Shown: positions 18,014 to 26,196 of the stretch, piece after piece
Position numbering within the stretch: position 1 is the stretch's first letter
How the letters are laid out: every line of letters starts with the position of its first letter
Assembly (NCBI GenBank): GCA_031263485.1
Contig: JAISFS010000242.1
Coordinates: 1 to 47,827 of the forward strand
From: Deltaproteobacteria bacterium
GTDB taxonomy: Bacteria; Desulfobacterota; Desulfarculia; Adiutricales; Adiutricaceae
Direction: 5' to 3'
DNA: 47,827 nucleotides
Notes under the pieces: generated by a model
Databases searched by the model: none
What the model was told of the DNA's origin: nothing
The model's input: the letters and a program-made list of their open reading frames with translations, nothing else
Translations under genes and position numbers: made by a program

Positions 18014-19648
18014 ATGTCCGACAAACCGCCAGAAAGCTCTGGCCAAACCACGTTACAGGTGAATAATGATCTGATTGAGATGATTGCCAAGCTTATTGAG
18101 CCCTATGGGGATAGTCTGAATGAAGATCATATCAAGGAAGTCCTAGAAATAATATGCGCTACAGATAACATTTTATTGAAGGGAACCTCTCAGGTTGATG
18201 GTTTTTTTAGTTTAGCTGATATTGAAGAACTGATGCTGGAGGAAACGAGACGTATTCATGATGCTAACCTCAGAAGTCTTTTCAACAAAATGAATAGGAT
18301 GGTTGGAGAAGACAGTGTTGTATTAAAAAAAAAAGAGATGTTACGAGAAATAGGAATAAAGGTTAAAAAATGGAGGTATTACAAAAATTCCATAGTCACC
18401 TTGTTAGGACGAGTCCCTTATGAAAGGGTCGCGTTAAAAGGTTCTTCCCAGAAGGATAGGATAGCGCTTAAGTCGTTAGGTTATAAAGGCCATGTCTATC
18501 CTGTTGATGAATTATTAGGTGTCACTTCCCTTCCATTCGATATGACTTTAGCAGCTATGCTCAAAACAGCGAAGGAAGCCTGTTTAGCCGACTCATATGA
18601 AAATGCCCAGAACCGTTTGATGGAATCGGGAATAGATATCAACGATGACACTATACGTGCAGTAATCAATACTGTTGGCGGAGTAGTTTTCGATAATGAG
18701 CGATTATCCGCAAATGAAGCAGCAAACAATTTTGAAAAAGGAACTTGGAGCTTTCCTTCACAAAAAAAACCAGGCATTTTGTATTTAGAAATTGGCGGCT
18801 CTATAGTGCATATCAGAAATATGCAGGAAACAAAAGACAATTTTCCATCTGAGGCAACAGTAGGACCTCAAATTTTATGCGATTTAATGATGCAAAACCC
18901 AGAGCAGTCTTGCAAACAGTCCTCCTGGATGGAAAATAAATTAGGCATGGCTTTTTCGGATGACAACTTGCTCAGGTGGACAGACAAGCATGGCGAGAAA
19001 CAACATAGGATACTTAAAAGAGACTATGTCTCATACATAGGCGAAGCAAGGGAGTTCAGTAAATTTTTGTTGTCAATGGCTGTAAGAAATGACTATGGTT
19101 CTTACCAGAAAACTATACTCATCAGTGACGGCGCGACATGGATCCGTGAGTTGAAGAACACGTATTTTCCTGATGCACAGCAAATACTGGATTATTGGCA
19201 ATTATGTGAGAATGTAACAAATTTTTCAAAACATGTTTTTGAAATGGACGAAAGCAAATATAAGCCATGGAGTCTAGAAATCTGTGAGCTTTTAAAGAAA
19301 AGTCAGACAGCGGAGGCATTAAAAAAGATAAGAAATCTATGTTCAAAAAGATTATCTAGAGCTCCTCACGATCTTATTCAGTATATCGAAAACAATATCC
19401 ACAATATTGATTATGCGGCATACTTGAAAGAGGATTATTTCATTGGAAGCGATGCCATAGATAGTTCAAACAAAAGCGTTATCCAGAGGCGGATTAATCT
19501 GCCCGGAATGCGCTGGAATCTTGAAGCAGCACAAAAAATAATCTGTTTGTTAACTAAGTTAAAAAGCGGTCGTTGGGAGGAAGATGTAGTTAAAGCTGTC
19601 TATCGTCACTATAATTTAAAGCCTGGCAGACAATTCAATTTGACCTGA
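18014..19648 (+). CDS. ISKra4-type transposase (DDE-like), possibly inactive
   Basis: 544 residues from the ATG at 18014, with AGGAG seven bases upstream. It is strikingly AT-rich compared with every neighbour, a sign of recent transfer. The middle contains LISDGATWIRELKNTYFPDA then QQILDYWQLCENV, and the end contains FIGSDAIDSSNKSVIQRRIN then GMRWNLEAAQ, the hallmark blocks of ISKra4-family transposases. The first catalytic Asp would be expected in a 'yievDG.mv' strand; here it reads LEIGGSIVHIRN (near 255-265), so this Asp seems replaced by Gly. No reading-frame break is present. I could not define its terminal repeats: the sequence 7 nt past the stop begins like the 104-bp element, in an orientation that does not fit an element end. 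Confidence 0.82.
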   Translation: MSDKPPESSGQTTLQVNNDLIEMIAKLIEPYGDSLNEDHIKEVLEIICATDNILLKGTSQVDGFFSLADIEELMLEETRRIHDANLRSLFNKMNRMVGEDSVVLKKKEMLREIGIKVKKWRYYKNSIVTLLGRVPYERVALKGSSQKDRIALKSLGYKGHVYPVDELLGVTSLPFDMTLAAMLKTAKEACLADSYENAQNRLMESGIDINDDTIRAVINTVGGVVFDNERLSANEAANNFEKGTWSFPSQKKPGILYLEIGGSIVHIRNMQETKDNFPSEATVGPQILCDLMMQNPEQSCKQSSWMENKLGMAFSDDNLLRWTDKHGEKQHRILKRDYVSYIGEAREFSKFLLSMAVRNDYGSYQKTILISDGATWIRELKNTYFPDAQQILDYWQLCENVTNFSKHVFEMDESKYKPWSLEICELLKKSQTAEALKKIRNLCSKRLSRAPHDLIQYIENNIHNIDYAAYLKEDYFIGSDAIDSSNKSVIQRRINLPGMRWNLEAAQKIICLLTKLKSGRWEEDVVKAVYRHYNLKPGRQFNLT

Positions 19649-19654
19649 GCCCCC

Positions 19655-19672
19655 CAATGTCAACAACTTCAA
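19655..19672 (+). repeat. Single left end of the 104-bp element
   Basis: CAATGTCAACAACTTCAA matches the left terminal repeat of the 104-bp element with one inserted base, seven bases after the transposase stop. No right end follows at about 100 bp, so it is a truncated copy. Confidence 0.55.
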
Positions 19673-20370
19673 GGTAATCATTGTTCCTGACTAAAGACAT
19701 GATGTGTGGGGCGGTGGCCTCTTTTCTTCCTCAACCCCGGCAGACGACACATGGCGGTGAAAAGTGCAACAAGGCCGAAAGAGGTAATAGTTGCTATTTG
19801 AGTTTTGGGAGATTTTATGCCACCAATAATCATGCCATATGCACGATATCTTTTTTTTGCCTGTTTTGCCGGTTATTCTGCATGTCTCTCATTATCTCAG
19901 CAATCAATTGCTACCTTTTTAAATCTACATCTCGACATATCTCCAAGGCGTCGCTGACCGTGCCTGCCATCTTCAGTTCGTTCAGACGCCCTGCTGTCAT
20001 CCATGCGATGAAGTGCATCGGCTTCAAGCGCCTTAGGCCCGCAAGCGGCCACGTTGCCGCCTTCGCTGCCGCGAAATCCGCGGGCGGGGGCCCGCGCCTT
20101 GAGACGCCCTTTCCTTTTGCGGGGGATTCCTGGACGTAGCGTGGAGAAGACCGGCCCCGGATTCCCAGCGGTGAAGACCTGCGGTTGCTGTCCGTGCCTG
20201 GGCGGCAACGACTTCGACGCGAGGGAGGTCGATCGGCTCGCGGAATGGTTCAGGAAATCCGCCGGGCTCGATCACGCGGGCACAAGGCGGCGCTCTTACG
20301 GCTCAAGGAGGCCCTGTATTCGCCGCTTCCCGCCGAGATAGCGCTCGGGATATCTTAGGCACCGTAAGAC

Positions 20371-20390
20371 CCCCGCAACTTGTTGCGGGG
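20371..20390. repeat. Perfect palindrome next to the tnpA remnant
   Basis: CCCCGCAACTTGTTGCGGGG can fold into a tight hairpin. It lies just beyond the 3' end of the tnpA remnant. IS200/IS605 elements carry such subterminal hairpins, which the single-strand transposase recognises, so this may mark one end of the old element. Confidence 0.45.
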
Positions 20391-20417
20391 ATATGAGGCG
20401 AGCTCTTCCCTGCGTTA

Positions 20418-20780
20418 CGGCGGATTTCTGAAAATTTCGATACTGTCATCCCCGGTCGTGCTAACGAAGGAGCCGTCTTAACAGAAGGCGCACCCATGCC
20501 GGAACTGCGTCTCGAGGCAGTCAGCGTGGCTCTTCCGCAAGAAGGCAGCCGTGCAGGAATTCAGCTTCCTCACTCACTCCCTGACGCAGGACTTGGGCGT
20601 GAAATCGACCAAGATATGGTCATGGTCCGTCTCCATCATGCCTAAGGCGAACCAGCCGTTTTGAGTCCCCTGAAAATTGTAACGGAAAGATTTCACATAG
20701 TCGCTAAACCCGACCGGCAGTTTCAGCACGTACCTGCACACCGGGATCACATGAGCTTTAGTCTTATATTTCGGGTTGCT
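20418..20780 (-). pseudogene. tnpA: Remnant of IS200/IS605 TnpA (Y1 transposase)
   Basis: Reading the minus strand from 20780 in one continuous frame gives KYKTKAHVIPVCRYVLKLPV, then TDHDHILVDFTPKSCVRE, then LNSCTAAFLRK and DGSFVSTTGDDS. These correspond in order to the TnpA blocks 'H....KYR', the HUH motif (here HDH), the 'K..sa..lr' helix and 'YFV.TvG..s'. Two in-frame stops interrupt it (after CVRE and after CAFC). The region where the catalytic Tyr is expected reads RNPP. It is therefore dead. The divergent tnpB remnant 330 bp away suggests an IS605-type arrangement. Confidence 0.65.
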
Positions 20781-21105
20781 TTACCCTGTGGCAGTCCTTA
20801 ATCGATATTCCCTCCTTTTTACGAAATTTAACGTTTAGGCCGGAAAACCAGCGATGACGATCATCATAATCCGTAAAACACAAGACGTGAGACGCAAGAC
20901 ACAAGATCCAAAGAGGAACTCAATTCCGGGGGCAACGCGTCTTTCCGCCGAGGACGGTGACCGGGGATTTCCTGAAGAGGAATGTCTTCGAGGCATTCGA
21001 GGGTTGGGAGAAGGCAGGCATAGGATCCCTCTTCCACCATGTCCGTGGCGAGGTCTCTGGAAAGGCGTATGCCGATAGTTCCAAGGACAGGAAGGAGGGC
21101 AAGCG

Positions 21106-21440
21106 ATGAATCTCGCTTTCGAGAACCGTCTGGACCCGAACCGAAAGCAGGGGCAGTTACAGGAACTGTCCCGCTGGGCCGGATCAGGAAGGTGGCCATG
21201 GAACCGCTGTCTGGAAAAGAACTGGGAGCCGCGTGAAACCGCGGGCAAGTTCATGTTCTACGATGACAGCTCCGCGGACCTGACCGCCCTCAAGAATGAA
21301 GGTGCAGGGTCTGGGCCTGGGCACCAGCTGGCTGGGCACCGCCTCGGGCGGAAAGTTCATGAAGCCCCTGGACCTGGCCAGGGATGACGCCGACAGGATC
21401 CGGTTCCGGCGGGAACCGGAGCGGAGGAGCATCAAGGCCG
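21106..21440 (+). pseudogene. tnpB: Remnant of IS605 TnpB/OrfB
   Basis: MNLAFENRLDPNRKQ..., LSRWAGSGRWPWNRCLEKNW (from 21106) is the N-terminal signature of TnpB, which usually begins like 'AfkyRLyPt.eQ...la...G..R.vwN'. At about 21296 the frame shifts and the sequence resumes with GLGTSWLGTASGGKFMKPLD, matching the RuvC-I segment 'GiDlGv...at.sdG..f..P', with the catalytic Asp not kept. The middle part is deleted. TnpB proteins are RNA-guided nucleases and ancestors of Cas12; this copy is a fossil. It runs into the 3' end of the convergent methyltransferase gene. Confidence 0.65.
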
Positions 21441-21456
21441 GGGACGGCGGGTGCCC

Positions 21457-23004
21457 TTACCCGTCGCCGTTCAGGCGCCGGAGATAGCCGTCGAGATCGT
21501 GCCCCGTCACGGCAACCCCCGGCACCGCCTCGCGGAGGTATCCTTCAATATAGTCGCGGCCCAGCGCCGACGCGAGCTTTCCGAGATCGATCCGCTTCAG
21601 CACCCCCTTGGTGAATGGGCGTTTGGAGTCCGGGAAGGCTACGGAGCCGAGCAACTCCGCGCAAAGTCGGCTGTTCAAGAGCGCGAGGGTCGCCGCCGCG
21701 TCCCCAGGCTCCTCGAATGACAGGTAGTAGCAGGTGTCGTCCAGCATGACGGGGGGGGCGCCCGCCGCCAGGGAGAACCTCGGCTCCTTGTGGAAGCCGG
21801 AAATCCCCACCTTGTACCTGGCGAACGCGTAAGGGCCCACGCCGAAGACCGAGAACTCGGGAGAGCCGCGGTATACCGCAGAACGCCTGAGCCCGAGCCG
21901 CTCCCGGTGGCGCGTGAGGTAGCTCCACACCTCGGGGTCCTCGGCCTTGAGACGCGCGGTGTCCTCGCCGATCCGCCTCTGTGTGACCACGACGTGCCTT
22001 CTGGGGACGCCGGCGACGGGAGTCCGCAACTCCGAGCCCTTAAGGAGGGGAAAGACGCTTCCCCCTACCGGGAGCCTCGCCATTTCTCCCAGGCCGTTCA
22101 CGAAGCCCCCGTCCCGGCAGGGCGTGAGCTCCATCACCGCCACACAGTCGTGCTTCACCCCCTGCCTCCACGCGAACGGGCATTCGCCGTCCGCCTCGCT
22201 TCCGGGCGCGTCCAGATCGGAGAAGAAGGCTCCGCGCCTCCAGCCGAACCTGCGCAGGGCGGCGCCGGTCCCGAAATCGCGGACCGAGCAGCTTCCGTCG
22301 CCCGGGACACCTTCCCTGATCACGAGAAGGCCGGCCTCGCAGGACGCGCCGAAAACCTCTCGGGCATCGAAGACGTGGAGATCCGCCGATCGGAACTCCA
22401 GGCCAAGCCGGTCGGCGTCCCTCACGAGGTTCCGCGCCACGGAGGCCTTGACCAGCATGGCCAGGGTGGCCCCGAGGCCGGAGAACGCCGCGAGGAGCCT
22501 AAGTGCTATCGCTTCCGAGATGTCGAAGTTCCCCTTTCCAGTTATCGCGTCCAGGCCCTTCCAGCCTTTGAGGTTATTTTTGGGGGGCAGGTTCCGGCTT
22601 CCCAGGGATGACAGCTCGGAATTGGTCACCCAGGGAGGGTTCCCGACGATAAGGATCCCGTCCTCTGGCGAAAGGGCAGCCGTCACGTTGCCGAAGTCGA
22701 AGGAGAAGACGTCCGAATTGAAAAGCCGCAGTTCGCACGGGGTTTCGACCGAGCGGAGCAGGCGGCCAGCCTTCTCGAGATGGCGGCCGTCGATCTCGAT
22801 CCCGAAGGCGCGCCGGGCTTCCGGGAACGCGGACATGGCGGCCGCGATGAGGTTGCCCTCTCCGCAGGTCGGCTCCACGATGACTTTCGGCGCAAGGCCG
22901 TAAAGCTCCTTGAGCTTCCCGCATACCGCTTCCGCGAATCGCGGAGGCGTCTGGAAGTCCCCGTAGCCCCTTCCCTGTCCGCCCTCTCTCGCTCTCGCCG
23001 CCAT
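21457..23004 (-). CDS. N6-adenine DNA methyltransferase (Eco57I-like), apparently orphan
   Basis: 515 residues from the ATG at 23004; the frame reaches a TTG two codons earlier. YGDFQTPPRFAEAV (about 14-27) is the entry motif of gamma-class adenine methylases. VEPTCGEGN (43-51) binds S-adenosylmethionine, FGIEIDG is motif II, and VGNPPW (120-125) is the catalytic NPPY/W motif. The C-terminal half (from about 240, including FHKEPRF and YYLSFEEPGDAAATLALLNS) resembles the target-recognition part of Eco57I/TaqI-like enzymes. No separate endonuclease gene is next to it and no nuclease motif is visible in it. It could be an orphan methylase or the survivor of a restriction-modification or phage-defence locus. 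Confidence 0.83.
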   Translation of the reverse strand: MAARAREGGQGRGYGDFQTPPRFAEAVCGKLKELYGLAPKVIVEPTCGEGNLIAAAMSAFPEARRAFGIEIDGRHLEKAGRLLRSVETPCELRLFNSDVFSFDFGNVTAALSPEDGILIVGNPPWVTNSELSSLGSRNLPPKNNLKGWKGLDAITGKGNFDISEAIALRLLAAFSGLGATLAMLVKASVARNLVRDADRLGLEFRSADLHVFDAREVFGASCEAGLLVIREGVPGDGSCSVRDFGTGAALRRFGWRRGAFFSDLDAPGSEADGECPFAWRQGVKHDCVAVMELTPCRDGGFVNGLGEMARLPVGGSVFPLLKGSELRTPVAGVPRRHVVVTQRRIGEDTARLKAEDPEVWSYLTRHRERLGLRRSAVYRGSPEFSVFGVGPYAFARYKVGISGFHKEPRFSLAAGAPPVMLDDTCYYLSFEEPGDAAATLALLNSRLCAELLGSVAFPDSKRPFTKGVLKRIDLGKLASALGRDYIEGYLREAVPGVAVTGHDLDGYLRRLNGDG

Positions 23005-23349
23005 GTTCAAGCCCCTGGACGCACCGTGTCGGACGTGCCTCGGCGAACGGACCTGCCTCGGGGACCGCCGTCAGCCCGATGCCGGGGCGGCGATCCCGGA
23101 GAGGTCCCCCGCAGGCCAGAATCCTTCCGTATACGGACGTTTTCGTCCTGGAAGATACAGCATATGGGCAAGGCCGTCAAGAGACAAAGGTGTCAGGGTG
23201 GCAGGACGCTACGGTCTATCGCCGTCCGGAGGCCAATCCGGGTGACCGCGAAGGCATATGAGGGTGCCCGAGGCCGTCATCGGCGCGGCAAATCGAGCGT
23301 TGCCCGGGACGTCCGAGCAACTCCCGGCTGCCCGGCATCGGGCGATGGA
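23005..23349. other. Spacer of about 345 bp
   Basis: GC-rich. The plus strand holds only short frames without ribosome sites. No repeat or hairpin that I can defend was seen. It separates the tonB stop from the methyltransferase start on the same strand. Confidence 0.4.
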
Positions 23350-24342
23350 TCATCTCCTCCGGAAAACGATCGGCACCGAAAGCGTTAGGCTCTCCCGCCC
23401 CACCTCCGGCGGGATAGGGGCAAAAGGCGTCACTCTCTTCACCAGTGCCAGCGCCTCGTCGTCGAAAGAACTGTCCCCGGAACCGGAGGCTATCCGAGTC
23501 CCGGCAACGCTTCCGTCCCGGCGGATCGTGAAGCTGACCTCCACGATACCGGAACGGGCACCGGTGCTGGAGGGGTACTTCTTGTTCCGGTCAAGGACGG
23601 TCCTGACGCGGGAGACGTAAGCGTCCAACGCCCTGCTGGAGCCCTTGCCCGTTCCCCCGCCCCCTCCGCCCTTGCCGGGCCCGGAGTTCTGTCCCGCCGC
23701 GGGCGCGTCCGTTCCCGTCCCCGGCATGGCGGAAGCCGTCGCTACCGGCGCGGCGGAAGGCGCGGAAGGCTCGGTTTTCGGGCGGGCCGCCGGTTTCGGT
23801 TTCGGTTTCGGTTTCGGCCTTTCTGGCCGCTCTGGCTTCGGTGGCGGTGGAGGGGGCGGAGGCGCCAGATCACCGTGCGGGCTTTGCAGGACAACGAGTT
23901 CATCTTCCGGAGGGATTTCCTCTTCGAAAGGCTCGGGTTCCGGCATGGGCTCCTCAGGCGGGAGCGACAGAGAGTCGGCCAGGAGCGGTAATCCGCCCTC
24001 ACCTCCCAAAGGATCGAAGTTGGCCAACATGAGGAAAATGGCATCCTCCTGGGGGGCCGGCCGCGAAACCCCGCCCAGGACCAGGAGCGTCAGAACGCCT
24101 GCGTGGAGAAGCGCGCTCGCCAATACCGCCCGCGGCAGGGGACGGTCGTCCGCCCCGTCAGCGATATCCAGGACCGGGTCGATCGCTGACGCGCACGAAG
24201 GGGGCGGGCCGGCCTCGGACGCGTGCGAAGGCGATGGGCCGGGGCACGACGCGCCAAAAGGCGCCGTCCCGATAGCGCCCTCGACCGCAGGCGGTACGGC
24301 CTCGATGGCCCCTTCTGCCAATGCATCGTTTGCGTACGTCAT
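23350..24342 (-). CDS. tonB: TonB energy-transducing protein
   Basis: 330 residues from the ATG at 24342, preceded by GAGGG and GAG. A roughly 67-residue cytoplasmic extension made of 10-residue Gly/Pro/Ser/Ala repeats precedes the single membrane anchor (LPRAVLASALLHAGVLTLLV, about 69-92, with the conserved Ser and His). An acidic Pro-Glu stretch, eight consecutive prolines and a Lys-Pro region span the periplasm. The last 90 residues (ALDAYVSRVRTVLDRNKKYP, then SGIVEVSFTIRRDGSV) are the TonB C-terminal domain that docks on receptors. TonB needs ExbB/ExbD, which are not in the window. The long N-terminal extension is unusual. It is the last gene of the minus-strand cluster that begins with the receptor at 31875. 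Confidence 0.93.
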   Translation of the reverse strand: MTYANDALAEGAIEAVPPAVEGAIGTAPFGASCPGPSPSHASEAGPPPSCASAIDPVLDIADGADDRPLPRAVLASALLHAGVLTLLVLGGVSRPAPQEDAIFLMLANFDPLGGEGGLPLLADSLSLPPEEPMPEPEPFEEEIPPEDELVVLQSPHGDLAPPPPPPPPKPERPERPKPKPKPKPAARPKTEPSAPSAAPVATASAMPGTGTDAPAAGQNSGPGKGGGGGGTGKGSSRALDAYVSRVRTVLDRNKKYPSSTGARSGIVEVSFTIRRDGSVAGTRIASGSGDSSFDDEALALVKRVTPFAPIPPEVGRESLTLSVPIVFRRR

Positions 24343-24455
24343 CTCTACCCTCTGGCGGAAGGACTCCGTTGGCGACCGGGTGTGGTCGCGATTCGCAGTG
24401 ACGCCGGGACGGGGCTGCGGAGACGGTTATGGCCGACCTTGCCGGCTGGGCTGAG

Positions 24456-24545
24456 CCGGAACGGCTGGAAAGGATAATGGTCCCGAACTGGCGGAACGGG
24501 ACTGGGATCCGGAACTGACGGTCCGGCAACTCAGGCTGGAAGGCG
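24456..24545. repeat. 18-bp period array upstream of tonB
   Basis: Five 18-bp units (starts 24456, 24474, 24492, 24510, 24528) share CGGAAC.G.CTGG-like cores, e.g. CCGGAACGGCTGGAAAGG and CGGAACGGGACTGGGATC. Divergence is high, but the spacing is exact. Confidence 0.5.
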
Positions 24546-24618
24546 CGTGCCGATACGCTCGGGGAAGATGTTCCGGGCTTGAGCCCCGGGTTTCACGCCG
24601 ATCGACTCGCCTACGGGT

Positions 24619-25905
24619 TCAGCCGACGGACGCAACGCGACGTGCCGGAACGAGCGAGTTCCGGAAGGCTTCAAGCCGCGTCAGCAACGTCTGGGAGTCC
24701 TCTTCGGCATAGTCAGTCTCGATCCTCAAAAACCTCATCCCGGCCTCCTTCACCCTGCGCTCCAGTCCGATGCTCTCGAGATCGTAGGGATGGCAACCCT
24801 TGAGGACGTGGTAGACGACCCCGCTGTGACGGCCATCCAGCGCGGGGGCGACGACGGAATTGGCGCGGCGGTCGTCCTCGGCGAATACCGGGCACAGGCA
24901 TCCCTGGTGGTAGCGCTGGGCGAGCGCCTTCAGGAGACCGTGCTCCGAAGGGTCATCGCAGAAGACGGCCCCGGGGAATATCCTCTCGCCGGAGCACAGA
25001 TCATCCCCCGCAACGCGGAGTCCGGCCTCTTCAAGAAGCCTGTAGAGCTTGAAGTTCGGGAAGAAGACCGGTGATCCGGCCAGAAAAACTTCCAGGCCAT
25101 CCTGGGCGGAGGCCTTGAAGAGGGGGAGCGCCCTTTTGAGGCGCTCGGTCCAGGTCTCGGGTAGGTCGTGGAAGAAGGAGGCCGCCACGGCGGCGAAGAC
25201 CGCGGACGCGACGTGGCCCTTGGCGCGGAGCCCGGAGAGATTGGAGAAGGCCCGCCAGGCTCCCTGGTAGACGGCGAGGGCCTTCGAGAGCGCCGGGGGC
25301 CCCACCCTTTTCCCGCCTGCGGCCTCCATGAGCCTCCGCCTGAGGGCGTACACCTCGCCGAGCCACCTCTCCTGGCTCTCGTCGCGGTCCTTCAGGCGGG
25401 GCAGATCCATACGGTAGAACGCGGGCGCCCCGCCGGAGCCCACGAGCCCCTCGAGCTCTGGCATCTTCGCCGTCCAGTCGCAGGTGCAGGGGGCAATCCT
25501 CAGCGCGAAGCCCTTCCCTCCGGCAGGTTCCAGGAGCGCGGCGCCGACGATCGAACGGAGCGCGGGGCACATGACGGGGGGCAGCTGGGGAGCGGAAAGC
25601 CTCGCCGCGGCGGCAGAGCCCCCGCAGATCCTGAAGGGGTGGAACCCGGCGGCGCGCACGAGCTCGAAGGGCGCCTGGACGCACAGGAGCCCCGCGACCG
25701 GCAACCCGGTCCGGGCGGAGATCGCGGCGGGATCCGGCCCGCTTTCCAGCAGATCGACGAAATAGTCCAGTTCCTGGAAATAGTCCGGGCGGGAGCGGAT
25801 GGCTTCCGTCTCCCGGCGGATTTCCTCCAGATACTTGAGCCGGAACTTCTTCCGCTGGCGTTCGGCCCTGCCGTCGAAGACGGTTTCAGAATCCCCGCGT
25901 TCCAT
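24619..25905 (-). CDS. 2-hydroxyacyl-CoA dehydratase / double-cubane cluster family protein (HgdB-like)
   Basis: 428 residues from the ATG at 25905, with GGGGAAGG immediately upstream. The fold signature is seen in LLCVQAPFELVRAAGFHPFR (72-91), VMCPALRSIVGA (111-122), APCTCDWTAK (138-147), GCLCPVF (335-341), KGCHPYDLES (369-378) and the terminal FLRIETDY (392-399). Ten cysteines (75, 94, 113, 140, 142, 304, 316, 336, 338, 371) can hold the iron-sulfur cluster. Family members carry a [4Fe-4S] or a double-cubane [8Fe-9S] cluster and perform very low-potential reductions once activated by an ATP-dependent partner. Neither the second subunit nor the activator ATPase is nearby, so a classic dehydratase role is unlikely. 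Its position between tonB and a membrane polyferredoxin suggests reduction of an imported compound. Confidence 0.8.
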   Translation of the reverse strand: MERGDSETVFDGRAERQRKKFRLKYLEEIRRETEAIRSRPDYFQELDYFVDLLESGPDPAAISARTGLPVAGLLCVQAPFELVRAAGFHPFRICGGSAAAARLSAPQLPPVMCPALRSIVGAALLEPAGGKGFALRIAPCTCDWTAKMPELEGLVGSGGAPAFYRMDLPRLKDRDESQERWLGEVYALRRRLMEAAGGKRVGPPALSKALAVYQGAWRAFSNLSGLRAKGHVASAVFAAVAASFFHDLPETWTERLKRALPLFKASAQDGLEVFLAGSPVFFPNFKLYRLLEEAGLRVAGDDLCSGERIFPGAVFCDDPSEHGLLKALAQRYHQGCLCPVFAEDDRRANSVVAPALDGRHSGVVYHVLKGCHPYDLESIGLERRVKEAGMRFLRIETDYAEEDSQTLLTRLEAFRNSLVPARRVASVG

Positions 25906-26027
25906 AGCCTTCCCCGCCAGCGATATCCGTTCCCGTCATGGCCTTTTCCCGTCCACTCCGTATCGGGCGCTCCCGGGCTTCAGGCCCGGCGCTCCCCTGG
26001 CCTGAACGGCCCGATCCGCCTTTCCGC

Positions 26028-26189
26028 GCGAAAGTTCCGACCCGCGTGAGTGTCCAGCCGCAGGGAAAAGTTCCGACCCGCGCTAAAGTTCCAGGGCGGG
26101 CGAAAGTCCCGATCCGCGAAAAAAAGTTGACCCGGACGCATGTCCCGCTGCGGGCGCATGCTCCGCCCAGGGCACATGTCCCGCCGCGC
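26028..26189. repeat. 18-bp tandem array, nine units
   Basis: Units start every 18 bp at 26028 (GCGAAAGTTCCGACCCGC), 26046, 26064 (GGAAAAGTTCCGACCCGC), 26082, 26100, 26118, 26136, 26154 and 26172 (GCACATGTCCCGCCGCGC). The core AAAGTTCCGACCCGC is clearest in units 1, 3 and 5. It fills the spacer between the HgdB-like gene and the NapH-like gene. Confidence 0.75.
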
Positions 26190-26196
26190 GACCCCG

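Larger units (their letters stand above)
19649..20417. other. Decayed intergenic DNA behind the transposase gene
   Basis: Contains one end of the 104-bp element (19655) and a protein-like minus-strand patch about 19880-20140 (MHFIAWMTAGRLNELKMAG, then VSDALEICRDVD) broken by a stop, probably a gene fragment of unknown family. Confidence 0.4.

Noticed and set aside
17668..18090. Collagen-like minus-strand protein
   Set aside because: The frame is produced by a 9-bp GC-rich repeat, has no ribosome site and overlaps the transposase start; treated as a repeat tract.
26028..26189. CRISPR array
   Set aside because: The units are contiguous 18-mers without unique spacers and no cas genes are present; it is a tandem repeat.
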